64,000 bases of DNA from Anaerolineaceae bacterium (GTDB lineage: Bacteria > Chloroflexota > Anaerolineae > Aggregatilineales > Phototrophicaceae), in assembly GCA_016124855.1 (NCBI GenBank), contig WGMX01000023.1:1-64000 (forward strand). Reading direction: 5' to 3'. Below the pieces are notes generated by a model. The model was given only the letters and a program-made list of their open reading frames with translations, was not told where the DNA came from and did no database searches. The translations under genes were made by a program, and so were the position numbers. Each line of letters begins with the position of its first letter. The stretch's first letter is position 1. Below are positions 9,990-17,428 of the stretch, piece by piece.

Positions 9990-11930
9990 TTAGCCCTTGA
10001 AATACCATTGTTCAGGGAAGGCAATCGCCGTCCCACCGGGATTCCAGCCGTTGACCCAGCTTTCAGGCACGTTAGCCAGCCGCTTGCTCAGAGGGCGATA
10101 GCTGTCCGACGCGCTTGAGATGCCAATAACCCAGAAGTTATCGGCAGCCGTTTGCAGAACTTGCTTCATCAGGCTCAACCGTTCCTCAGAAGTCGGTGCT
10201 TGCAATACTTTCTTGTACAGTTCAACCTGTGCTTTGATGTCTGCTGGCGGTTCGACCTTAGCTTCATTGTCAGTTTGCAGATACCATAACTGCCATCCAT
10301 TGCCCCAGATCGACTGCCCATGGAACGGGACAAAGTAGCGTGGATCAGTAATCGCTGTAATACCGAAGCCACCTTCGCCTGTGAATATAGCCGCTTCGAC
10401 ACTGTTGTCATTGATGCGATCCGTCAGCACTGCGTTATCTACCGAGTCGATAACAATATCAACACCCACAGCGGCGTAATATTTCTTGAGTAGTTCGGCC
10501 ACATCAAGGAATCGCAGACCATAATCACCGGTTTGTACCGTGAAGACAATCGACAATTTTTCTTTGGTCGTGGGGTTCAGGCGCATACCGTCTGCACCCT
10601 TGTCGGGCAGTACCTTATCGAGATATTCGTTGGCTTTAGCCACATCGTAATCCAGATATTGGGTCGACAACTGCTCGTTGTACAACGGCGAATCTTCGAT
10701 TGGCGAAATTTGGCGCGGTGCACCCTGACCAAAGTACACAATATCAATGATTTCCTGCCGGTCAATCGCGTAGGACATGCCGATGCGGAAGTCTTTCTGG
10801 CTGAATATTTCACCTAAGCCAGCATGTGTCTCATTAAAATTGACACTGACTGTACCGCCGCCTTCGCTCTTAGTCGGGTAAATGCTTAAGCCGGAGGTGG
10901 TCTCATTGTCATAAAAAAGTGAACGCTGTTGGTCGGTGGAGTTTGCCATCGTGTCATACTTACCTGCCAGAACGTCCACCAACATGGTTTGGTCATTCTG
11001 GTAAGCGCTGCCGACGATGCGATCAATGTACGGCAACTGCTGCCCGTTTTTATCCACCCAGTAATAATAGGGATTACGTTCGGCGATGAACTGTGTTCCC
11101 GTACCCAGCGGCTCTTTGTATATCCACGGCATCATCGTCGGGTAATTTACATCACGACTAATCACGGCGGCATCGCTGCCCGGCCCAACAGCGGAGTGGG
11201 CTTGGAACAAGGTCACCCAATCGGTTGCGCCTTCAGTTTGCTTAATCAAATCGGGAATCCCGTCGTGGTTGTACTTGTCATGAAACTGTTGTAGATAATG
11301 CTTGGGCGCGGTCACGATTTCCCATCCCGGCCAGCCGCACATATTCAGCAAGAACATGCCATAGGGAACGTCGAAGCTCAGTGTAAAGGTGGTGTCGTCA
11401 ACTTTGGTAATGGTAGGTGCTTCTTTACCCGGTTTCAGCCAACCGTCTGGGAATGTCCCGCCGTTAATTTCCGGATTTTTCAGGATGTCATCAATGTAGA
11501 ACACGACATCGTCAGAAGTGAAAGGCGCGCCGTCTGACCACTTCAAGCCTTGGCGCAGATGAAACGTAAAGGATTTCGCATCGTCACTCACATCGACTTT
11601 TTCAGCAATGTTTGGCGTCCAATCGGAATAATCCGGATTCCAGTTGACCAAACTTTTCCACGCTGTCCAGAAGACCATCTGGCTTGACCAGTAAGAATCG
11701 CCTACAAACGGATCACGGAAGTCACCGCCATATGTGCCGGGTTCTGACCACGAAAAGTCCACAACACGGGGATTAGCCGGTAGACGATCCGCAACCGGTG
11801 GTAACTTACCTGATGAAACCGCCTCGCTCAGAAAAGGCGAATCGCTGTATTTGGTGTCTTGCGCCACCGTCAGGCTGAATGATGCAAAAAGAAGCAAAAA
11901 GACCGAACTCAACAACAAACGGTATTTCAT
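9990..11930 (-). CDS. ABC transporter solute-binding protein, family 5 (SBP_bac_5)
   Basis: Secreted binding protein of the Opp-type importer. The signal peptide is residues 1-23 (MKYRLLLSSVFLLLFASFS, cleavage likely after LTVAQ). The family-5 body shows SFTFHLRQGLKWSDGAPFTS near residue 125, a hallmark of peptide/oligosaccharide family-5 proteins. Another is FRIGMSYAIDRQEIID around residue 385. At 646 residues it is longer than DppA/OppA (about 540), as is usual for oligosaccharide-binding members. A strong ribosome site TTAGGAGAC precedes the ATG. It is the first gene of the operon, under divergent control with the LacI regulator. Confidence 0.92.
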   Translation of the reverse strand: MKYRLLLSSVFLLLFASFSLTVAQDTKYSDSPFLSEAVSSGKLPPVADRLPANPRVVDFSWSEPGTYGGDFRDPFVGDSYWSSQMVFWTAWKSLVNWNPDYSDWTPNIAEKVDVSDDAKSFTFHLRQGLKWSDGAPFTSDDVVFYIDDILKNPEINGGTFPDGWLKPGKEAPTITKVDDTTFTLSFDVPYGMFLLNMCGWPGWEIVTAPKHYLQQFHDKYNHDGIPDLIKQTEGATDWVTLFQAHSAVGPGSDAAVISRDVNYPTMMPWIYKEPLGTGTQFIAERNPYYYWVDKNGQQLPYIDRIVGSAYQNDQTMLVDVLAGKYDTMANSTDQQRSLFYDNETTSGLSIYPTKSEGGGTVSVNFNETHAGLGEIFSQKDFRIGMSYAIDRQEIIDIVYFGQGAPRQISPIEDSPLYNEQLSTQYLDYDVAKANEYLDKVLPDKGADGMRLNPTTKEKLSIVFTVQTGDYGLRFLDVAELLKKYYAAVGVDIVIDSVDNAVLTDRINDNSVEAAIFTGEGGFGITAITDPRYFVPFHGQSIWGNGWQLWYLQTDNEAKVEPPADIKAQVELYKKVLQAPTSEERLSLMKQVLQTAADNFWVIGISSASDSYRPLSKRLANVPESWVNGWNPGGTAIAFPEQWYFKG

Positions 11931-12318
11931 GAAAATGTCTCCTAAGTCTTAATTCGAGAATTCTTTTAGGAAGCTGTACCAAAAGTTAATAGAGGTGCTT
12001 CACAAGCTCCTTTCGCGTGGACGTAAATCCGGTTGACCGATTTGATTCGCACGATTTACGCTGTGGGTGTTTGAGTGAAATACACTTGAATGGGAAAGCC
12101 GATAAAAACCGGCAGTTCTACAGGGGAGGCAGCCATGCTCGGCATGCAGCTTAGTTGAAATCGCAGCCGCTAGACCGAAGCGCGGGTCTTGGCAAAAGTG
12201 AAGGAAATTTTGTGACAAAATCATTTTCCAATTTCGATAAAACGTAATTTTTTGACTGATCCATACACGCTCTTGAAATAAGAAAATGAGTAAATGCAGA
12301 GCGCTATGTGATGCAAAT
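11931..12318 (-). other. About 390-nt untranslated leader of the Opp operon, no gene seen
   Basis: If transcription starts just below the operator at 12319-12332, the mRNA has an unusually long leader before the binding-protein ATG at 11930. I found no protein of credible composition in it and no riboswitch family I recognise. A small inverted repeat (ATGC..GCAT around 12133-12143) and a tiny SD-GTG-stop cassette near 12000 (five codons) are visible but unconvincing. Confidence 0.35.
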
Positions 12319-12332
12319 TGTGAACAGTCACA
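12319..12332. promoter_or_regulatory. lac-like operator O1 (TGTGA-N4-TCACA), beside the Opp promoter
   Basis: TGTGAACAGTCACA, the first of three copies of TGTGA-N4-TCACA in the lacI/opp divergent region. A -10-like TATAAG on the minus strand lies just upstream (12335-12340), so repressor bound here would cover the start of the Opp transcript. The half-site and N4 spacing equal those of the E. coli lac operator. Confidence 0.65.
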
Positions 12333-12405
12333 TAACTTATACCACATGTTTTACAATTATTTCAAGCAAATTGTCGAGGAATTTTCCAGCAGAGGGCGAA
12401 ACTAT

Positions 12406-12419
12406 TGTGACTGATCACA
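12406..12419. promoter_or_regulatory. lac-like operator O2
   Basis: TGTGACTGATCACA, lying between the two divergent promoters, 87 bp from O1 and 54 bp from O3. An auxiliary site for repressor looping is plausible. Confidence 0.6.
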
Positions 12420-12450
12420 CTTTTAGGTGATATTTTCAAGTCGTGCTTCC

Positions 12451-12479
12451 TTGAAAATTTGTGAAAAGTCACATATATT
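12451..12479 (+). promoter_or_regulatory. lacI promoter with operator O3 in the spacer
   Basis: TTGAAA (12451-12456), a 17-bp spacer, then TATATT (12474-12479): a near-consensus sigma70-type promoter. The spacer contains TGTGAAAAGTCACA (12460-12473), the third lac-like operator, so the regulator very probably represses its own gene. Confidence 0.65.
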
Positions 12480-12519
12480 TGTATCACTTCAATAGTGGGT
12501 ACAGAACCTATTCAAATTT

Positions 12520-13515
12520 ATGAGATCAAAACGCCCTACTTTAAGAGATGTTGCCCGCGAAGCGAACGTTTCTTATCAAACCGTTTCGCGTGTCATCAAC
12601 GATCAAGATCATGTCTCGCCTCTTACGCGCAATCGGGTGCAGAAAGCCATTGACTCCTTAGGCTTTCGTCCCAATCGCGCGGCTCAGATTATGCAGACTG
12701 AACGGTCACACACCATAGAAGTCATTTTGTTTTATTCCGGATTCAATAATTTTCTTTATGAAATGGCGCGCGCATCACAACAGTTAGGTTACCACTTCAG
12801 TATTTCGGCTATCACAGAAGAAGAATTTGTGCCGACTCTCGAAGGGGCTGCATCCCGTTTTGTTGACGGATTAATCCTGCTGCCGGCTACGCGTGGAATT
12901 GAAGACTACGAAAACCTGATGGAATTAACCGATGGCATACCCTTCGTACAAATAAGTGGGAAGTCCGGTTCGAATATTCCTTCGGTCATGTACGACCAAG
13001 CGCACGGGGCAAGGCTAGCCGCACAGCATCTAATTGATTTGGGTCACCGCAAAATGGCTGAAATTAGTGGGCCATTGCTCAACTATGATGGTGGTGACCG
13101 CCATGAAGGTTGGATAACAACCTTAAAGAACAATGGCTTGGATTATTCGCTGAGTATCGAAGGCGACTTCAATATCAACAGTGGTTATCGTGCCATGAAT
13201 CAATTGCTAGATGAAGGCGCGGAATTTACCGCAGTCTTTGTAGGTAATGACTCAATGGCCTTTGGCGCACATACCGCGCTGCGTGAACGCGGCTTACGCG
13301 TGCCACAGGATGTCTCCATTGTCGGCTTTGACGACATTCCAGAGGCCGCTCATTTCGTGCCCGGTCTAACCACAGTGCGACAGGACTTTGAGCTAATTGG
13401 TCGTTTAGCGGTCGAGTTCTTGGTGGATATGGTCGAAAATCCCGGCACGCCTGTGCATCAGCGTGTGCTGCAACCGAAACTAATCGTTCGTGGCAGCACT
13501 CAGGCAATTACATAA
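12520..13515 (+). CDS. LacI-family transcriptional regulator
   Basis: Repressor with an N-terminal helix-turn-helix (TLRDVAREANVSYQTVSRVI, residues 6-25), a hinge helix near 45-58, and a periplasmic-binding-protein-like sugar sensor domain (60-325). The recognition helix VSYQTVSRVI is nearly identical to that of E. coli LacI (Tyr-Gln at the base-reading positions). Correspondingly, three TGTGA-N4-TCACA sites lie upstream. It is divergent from the Opp/alpha-xylosidase operon, its likely target. The inducer is unknown, probably an imported oligosaccharide or its product. Confidence 0.93.
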   Translation: MRSKRPTLRDVAREANVSYQTVSRVINDQDHVSPLTRNRVQKAIDSLGFRPNRAAQIMQTERSHTIEVILFYSGFNNFLYEMARASQQLGYHFSISAITEEEFVPTLEGAASRFVDGLILLPATRGIEDYENLMELTDGIPFVQISGKSGSNIPSVMYDQAHGARLAAQHLIDLGHRKMAEISGPLLNYDGGDRHEGWITTLKNNGLDYSLSIEGDFNINSGYRAMNQLLDEGAEFTAVFVGNDSMAFGAHTALRERGLRVPQDVSIVGFDDIPEAAHFVPGLTTVRQDFELIGRLAVEFLVDMVENPGTPVHQRVLQPKLIVRGSTQAIT

Positions 13516-13578
13516 AAAGCATTGCGTATTTGCTTACCATTCAATCGGATAAGTGCAAAGTTTTTTACGCATCCAAAA

Positions 13579-13628
13579 GTTTGTAAACTCGAACGAAAAT
13601 CGCTGGACAATATTGAACTTTTGTTCTA
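13579..13628 (-). repeat. 50-bp dispersed repeat, left copy
   Basis: This 50-bp segment read on the minus strand matches 37860-37909 on the plus strand with only 3 mismatches. Both begin TAGAACAAAAGTTCA and end CAAAC. The two copies are in inverted orientation and lie just outside the inverted roughly 180-bp repeats. No gene depends on it here: it sits downstream of the lacI stop. Confidence 0.8.
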
Positions 13629-13782
13629 AGATTGGATTGATTAAGAATCTAGTTTGGGGATGTCGCACATGCGATCAGGATTCAACAGAGGACTTAAAAC
13701 TTGTTCCTTGCCACTAATGTGGTTTCCCAAATATTTCGAGAAAACTTGTCACTAGATATATAGATTCCCTACCTGTTACTAC

Positions 13783-13916
13783 GGGGAGGGCTAGGGTGGG
13801 GTCGGCTTGAAACTTTCGAGACTCTACATAAGTGGTTTCTCGAAAGTTGTGAGCTTCAAAACCAGTCAACCGTTATGGTTCCCTCCATCGCTTGCGGGGG
13901 AGGGTTAGGGTGGGGG
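13783..13916 (+). repeat. Two G-rich direct repeats (quadruplex-type) flanking a hairpin
   Basis: G4-A-G3-CTA-G3-T-G4 at 13783-13801 and G5-A-G3-TTA-G3-T-G5 at 13896-13916 are direct repeats about 113 bp apart; both continue into GGCTTG. Each satisfies the four-run G-quadruplex pattern. Between them is an 11-bp inverted repeat, AACTTTCGAGA (13811-13821) with TCTCGAAAGTT (13838-13848). The block lies between convergent genes and may serve as a transcription barrier. The rest of 13516-13959 shows nothing else. Confidence 0.55.
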
Positions 13917-13959
13917 TTGGCTTGTTTCTTTCGATAACCTACTTTGAATCTTGCAACTT

Positions 13960-14137
13960 TTGCAAGGCGGTGGCATCAGCCGAGCAATCCGCCGAATGTG
14001 TGCCATTTCAGCGCCCTTAGCCGAGCTTCCCGCCGCCACAAAATGTCAATTCAGCGGCTTGCTCCCGTGTTTCTGCCTGCCAATTCAGCGGATAAACGTG
14101 CGAAATATGCAAAAGCTGCGAATTTTGCGAATCATTT
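13960..14137 (-). repeat. Dispersed intergenic repeat, copy 1
   Basis: On the minus strand it reads AAATGATTCGCA, then CCGCTGAATTG units, then the core 14024-14057 (GCTGAATTGACATTTTGTGG and CGGCGGGAAGCT). The same layout occurs at 37431-37625 and 59545-59745 on the plus strand. The outer end is 6 nt from the permease stop at 14144. Shared peptides such as RRHKMSIQR in all three copies come from DNA conservation; I see no ribosome site or gene. Confidence 0.8.
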
Positions 14138-14143
14138 GAACAA

Positions 14144-15043
14144 TTATTTGACTGCGCCGCGTGAAAGACCGCCAATAATCATGCGCTGTCCGAATAGAAT
14201 CATTAACAATACAGGGATGACCATCACAATGCTCAGCGCGCTCATCATGTCCCACGGACGGGTATAAGTCGAAGCATCGCTCGAAAGCTCCATCATGCCC
14301 ACACTCAAGGTTTTAACATCCACCCTCTGGGCAAAGATCAGCGGATAAAGCAGTTCGTTCCAGCTAATGATAAAGTTGATGACCAACATCGTCACCAGCG
14401 CGGGACGAATAAGCGGGAAAACAATTCGAATAATGACCGTCAGGCGGCTGGCACCGTCGATAAGTGCTGCTTCCTCAATTTCCCCCGGCACTTGCATGAT
14501 GAACGATACCAGCGTCATGACGGTGAAGGGGAGTAGCAAACTGCTCATCAACATAATCAATCCATGATGGGTATTGACCATTTTGAACTGCTGTAGTGTT
14601 TGGAACATGGGCACCATCACCGCAATTTGAGGCAGCGCAACCGATAAAATGAGGGCGATATAGATGATATTACTGCCCGGAAACCGGATTCGTGCCAGCG
14701 CATACGCCGCCAGAGCGCTTGCGCCGACCGAAACCACGCTCGAACCGATAGCAAAAATCAACGAGTTGCGTAAATAGGTGAAGAACGGAACTGAGTCAGC
14801 CATATTGCGATAGTTATCGAGCGTCGGCGTTGACGGCCAATATTGCGGTGGAATTTGAAACAGTTCGGTTTTCGGTGTGATTGATGACGTAAAGATGTAG
14901 TAAAAGGGCACTCCGATGATCACCACAAAAACAGCAAAGCAAATGTACGTAAGGATGCCTTGCCCATGTCGCTGCAGCCAGCTTTGGTGATAAACGGCTT
15001 GAGAAGAAATCGAGCGAATTTGTGAAGATACGCTTGCGCTCAT
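14144..15043 (-). CDS. CUT1 sugar ABC transporter permease (MalG/UgpE-like)
   Basis: Inner-membrane channel subunit of a carbohydrate importer. It is 299 residues, with six predicted TM helices (the first near 31-52). The cytoplasmic EAA loop, EIEEAALIDGASRLTVIIRI, is at about 188-207 and docks onto the ATPase. The C-terminus LFGQRMIIGGLSRGAVK is the usual MalG-like end. It begins 9 bp after its MalF-like partner and is the last gene of the GntR-mannosidase operon. No ATPase gene follows; a dispersed repeat starts 6 nt after the stop. Confidence 0.95.
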   Translation of the reverse strand: MSASVSSQIRSISSQAVYHQSWLQRHGQGILTYICFAVFVVIIGVPFYYIFTSSITPKTELFQIPPQYWPSTPTLDNYRNMADSVPFFTYLRNSLIFAIGSSVVSVGASALAAYALARIRFPGSNIIYIALILSVALPQIAVMVPMFQTLQQFKMVNTHHGLIMLMSSLLLPFTVMTLVSFIMQVPGEIEEAALIDGASRLTVIIRIVFPLIRPALVTMLVINFIISWNELLYPLIFAQRVDVKTLSVGMMELSSDASTYTRPWDMMSALSIVMVIPVLLMILFGQRMIIGGLSRGAVK

Positions 15044-15052
15044 TGGTTAGTC

Positions 15053-15973
15053 CTAATCTGAAACTTCAACACGGCGGAAGATATACAGGCCGATTGTGCC
15101 GATAATGGCGACGATAAAAACCATCACCACGCCCAGAGCTGCCGCGTAGCCATAATTGAGTGAGTTAATTTCGAGAAAGATTTTCTGTGCAATCACGGTT
15201 GTCGAAAAACCGGGACCGCCACCGGTCATGGCGAAGGGCAAATCAAAGACCGCTAACTGCCAAACCAACATATACATGCTGACCGAAACAATAATCGGCA
15301 GCAGCATCGGAATCGTGATGAAGCGCAGCGTATGATGCCATGTCGCGCCGTCAACCCGTGCTGCTTCGTATTGATCTTGTGATATGCCCTGCATTCCAGC
15401 CAATAACAGCAGTGCGACGAAGGGGGTGCTTTTCCAGATGTTGACCAGCACAACCGCCAGCCGTGCATTCTGCGGATTGATCAGCCACGTCGTTTCTAGG
15501 CCGAATACCCGCCTCAGAATATCGGGAATCATGCCGAATTGGTCATCGAACATCCAGCGGAAGCCGATTGCCGCGACCACCATCGGGATCGCCCAAGGAA
15601 TAAGGCTCAGACTTCGAGCCAATCCGCGCAGCCGGAAAGGTGCATTCAGGAGGTGGGCTACAGCTAATCCTAAGATCAACTGAAAAAAGGTTGACACCAG
15701 CACGAAAATGACCGTAAAAACGATGCTTTGCTGAACAACGATGTCGTTAAAAAGCCGTTCAAAATTGCCGAAGCCAACATATTTTTGCGGTGGAAAAGCC
15801 GGGTTATATTTTTGAGTACTAAGAAACACCGTCTGGATAAATGGGTAGAGCGTCGTAAACAGACGCAGAATAATAACGGGTGCCAGCAAGGCCGCCGCTA
15901 ATAAATAACGTCCTCTGGCTAACGATAATGGGCGTGTTTGGGGTTTTGGTTTCGTGGCAATGGCGCTGTTCAC
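15053..15973 (-). CDS. CUT1 sugar ABC transporter permease (MalF/UgpA-like)
   Basis: Partner channel subunit, 306 residues, with TM1 near 23-50 and the EAA loop QYEAARVDGATWHHTLRFIT around residues 201-220. The conserved PFAMTGGGPGFSTT segment follows, typical of MalF/UgpA proteins. It is separated from the upstream binding-protein gene by 74 bp with a 9-bp hairpin, a usual way to keep permease levels below those of the binding protein. Confidence 0.95.
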   Translation of the reverse strand: MNSAIATKPKPQTRPLSLARGRYLLAAALLAPVIILRLFTTLYPFIQTVFLSTQKYNPAFPPQKYVGFGNFERLFNDIVVQQSIVFTVIFVLVSTFFQLILGLAVAHLLNAPFRLRGLARSLSLIPWAIPMVVAAIGFRWMFDDQFGMIPDILRRVFGLETTWLINPQNARLAVVLVNIWKSTPFVALLLLAGMQGISQDQYEAARVDGATWHHTLRFITIPMLLPIIVSVSMYMLVWQLAVFDLPFAMTGGGPGFSTTVIAQKIFLEINSLNYGYAAALGVVMVFIVAIIGTIGLYIFRRVEVSD

Positions 15974-16011
15974 ATGAATACTCCTCGTGATTGATGCGGC
16001 GTTGGGAAGAG

Positions 16012-16035
16012 TAGGGGCATGTTTGAATGCCCCTA
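16012..16035 (-). promoter_or_regulatory. Stem-loop between binding-protein and permease genes
   Basis: A 9-bp perfect stem, TAGGGGCAT (16012-16020) with ATGCCCCTA (16027-16035), and a 6-nt loop. It lies 12 nt past the binding-protein stop on the minus strand. No T-run follows, so differential stability or partial termination is more likely than full termination. Confidence 0.55.
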
Positions 16036-16047
16036 TGTGAAAGTTGA

Positions 16048-17373
16048 TTATTGATCCAACGCGGCGATCAAGTCTTTGCCTTGTTTCAGAACGTCGGCTA
16101 ATGAAGACTGCTTCGACAGGAAGAGCGATGCCATATCATCCACAACCGTTTGGGCTTCGGCAACACGCGGGTGGAAGGGACGTGCAGCAAAGACATCCTT
16201 TTCGGCGTAAAGCGACATTGCCTGTACCAACGGGTCTTTCGCATCAAGCACTGCCAAAATCGATTTGCGCGGGGTGAGCAGGAAGCCTTGTTTTTCAGCA
16301 AGTTTGGGCGCAATTTCTTTCGAGGTGAGGAATTTAATCAGCTCATCCGCACCGTCTGGATTCGGGGCGTAAGTTGGAATCGAGTATCCCCAACCCCCAA
16401 TCCAACTCTTGCTGCCAGCCGGACCAGCCGGTGGTACAGTAATGACTACTTTATCCGGCGCATACCAATCAGTGTTGCCTTGGGCCACGCCTTGGAAGAA
16501 CGGCCACTGACGCATGAAGGCAACTTTGTCACCCATGTAAAGTTCGTTCTGGGCGGTGTAGTCGTTGTTCAAAGCAGTTTCAGGGAAAATCTTATGGGTA
16601 TAGATGAGGTCATACAGGAATTGCAGCGCTGTGCCTGTTGCTTCATCAAAGTCAAAGACCTTGCCGCCTGATTGAGCCGTTAAATAGGCAATAAAGACAT
16701 ACAGAAGCGCGGGTTTGGTAAGGCCGTCTGTGGTTCCCCATGTGCCTTTCGCTGAATCGGTAAATTCTTTGCCGGTAGCGACCAGTTCATCCCATGTGGT
16801 TGGCGCGGCTAAGTTTTTCTCGTCCAACCAGTCTTTGCGGTTGAAGAAGTAACCGACTGCAAACTCGTGAGGGATACGGTAGTGTACACCGTCGATACTC
16901 AGGAAGCCATCGATATGCGCCTTCATGCTTTCAGGGAAATCATCCCACGTTTCCTGTGGAATAACATCATTAAGCGCTTTGACCCAACCTGCCCGCATGA
17001 AAGTTGGCGAACTGTCATCAGCGTCGCTCATGACATCGACCGGACTTGTGCCAGAGGCAAAGGCCGAAGCATATTTGGTGAGCATATCATTGCCGCTGAC
17101 CGGTCCGCCTTCAAGCTGCACGGTTAATCCGGTTGATTTTTCAAACTCAGGTAGCACTTCTTTGAATATGTCGTGGGTGAATTCCTGAATAGCGAAGACG
17201 ACCGTTTTATTTTGGGCACGGGCGATATTCGGTGCGAAGATGCCCTGCGTCAGAAATTTGCTTCCGCCTGTAAGTGACAATGCAGCGGCGATAGCTCCTG
17301 CTGACCCTTTTAAGAAAGTGCGACGCGACATCAAACTGCGTTTAACAAAAGCCTTTTTTTCGTTCGAATTCAT
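16048..17373 (-). CDS. Sugar ABC transporter binding protein, family 1, Tat-exported
   Basis: Binding protein of the mannosidase-linked CUT1 importer. The N-terminus has a twin-arginine signal, SRRTFLKGSAGAIAAALSL (residues 17-35), so it is exported folded through Tat, unlike the other binding proteins here, which carry Sec signals. The mature part is a typical MalE-like family 1 protein: FTHDIFKEVLPEFEKSTGLT near the start, and W-rich ligand regions such as GSKSWIGGWGYSIPTYAPNP around 315-335. ATG at 17373 is preceded by AAGGAGTAGATA. The likely ligand is a mannose-containing oligosaccharide, from the neighbouring alpha-mannosidase. Confidence 0.92.
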   Translation of the reverse strand: MNSNEKKAFVKRSLMSRRTFLKGSAGAIAAALSLTGGSKFLTQGIFAPNIARAQNKTVVFAIQEFTHDIFKEVLPEFEKSTGLTVQLEGGPVSGNDMLTKYASAFASGTSPVDVMSDADDSSPTFMRAGWVKALNDVIPQETWDDFPESMKAHIDGFLSIDGVHYRIPHEFAVGYFFNRKDWLDEKNLAAPTTWDELVATGKEFTDSAKGTWGTTDGLTKPALLYVFIAYLTAQSGGKVFDFDEATGTALQFLYDLIYTHKIFPETALNNDYTAQNELYMGDKVAFMRQWPFFQGVAQGNTDWYAPDKVVITVPPAGPAGSKSWIGGWGYSIPTYAPNPDGADELIKFLTSKEIAPKLAEKQGFLLTPRKSILAVLDAKDPLVQAMSLYAEKDVFAARPFHPRVAEAQTVVDDMASLFLSKQSSLADVLKQGKDLIAALDQ

Positions 17374-17428
17374 TATCTACTCCTTAAAACTTAAAATTTT
17401 CTAAAACGTATCGTAAGCAGACTGATGT

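Noticed and set aside
12000..12347. 115-codon open frame on the minus strand in the lacI/opp gap
   Set aside because: It begins within the operator/promoter region, lacks a ribosome site and has no protein-like pattern.
12319..12473. CRP/cAMP sites
   Set aside because: TGTGA..TCACA resembles CRP sites, but the spacer is 4, not 6; it fits the lac-type operator and the neighbouring LacI protein better.
13944..14267. Open frames sharing the peptide RRHKMSIQR at 14 kb, 37.5 kb and 59.6 kb
   Set aside because: Looked like a conserved small protein, but the similarity extends over non-coding DNA and the frames have no start signals; explained by the dispersed repeat.
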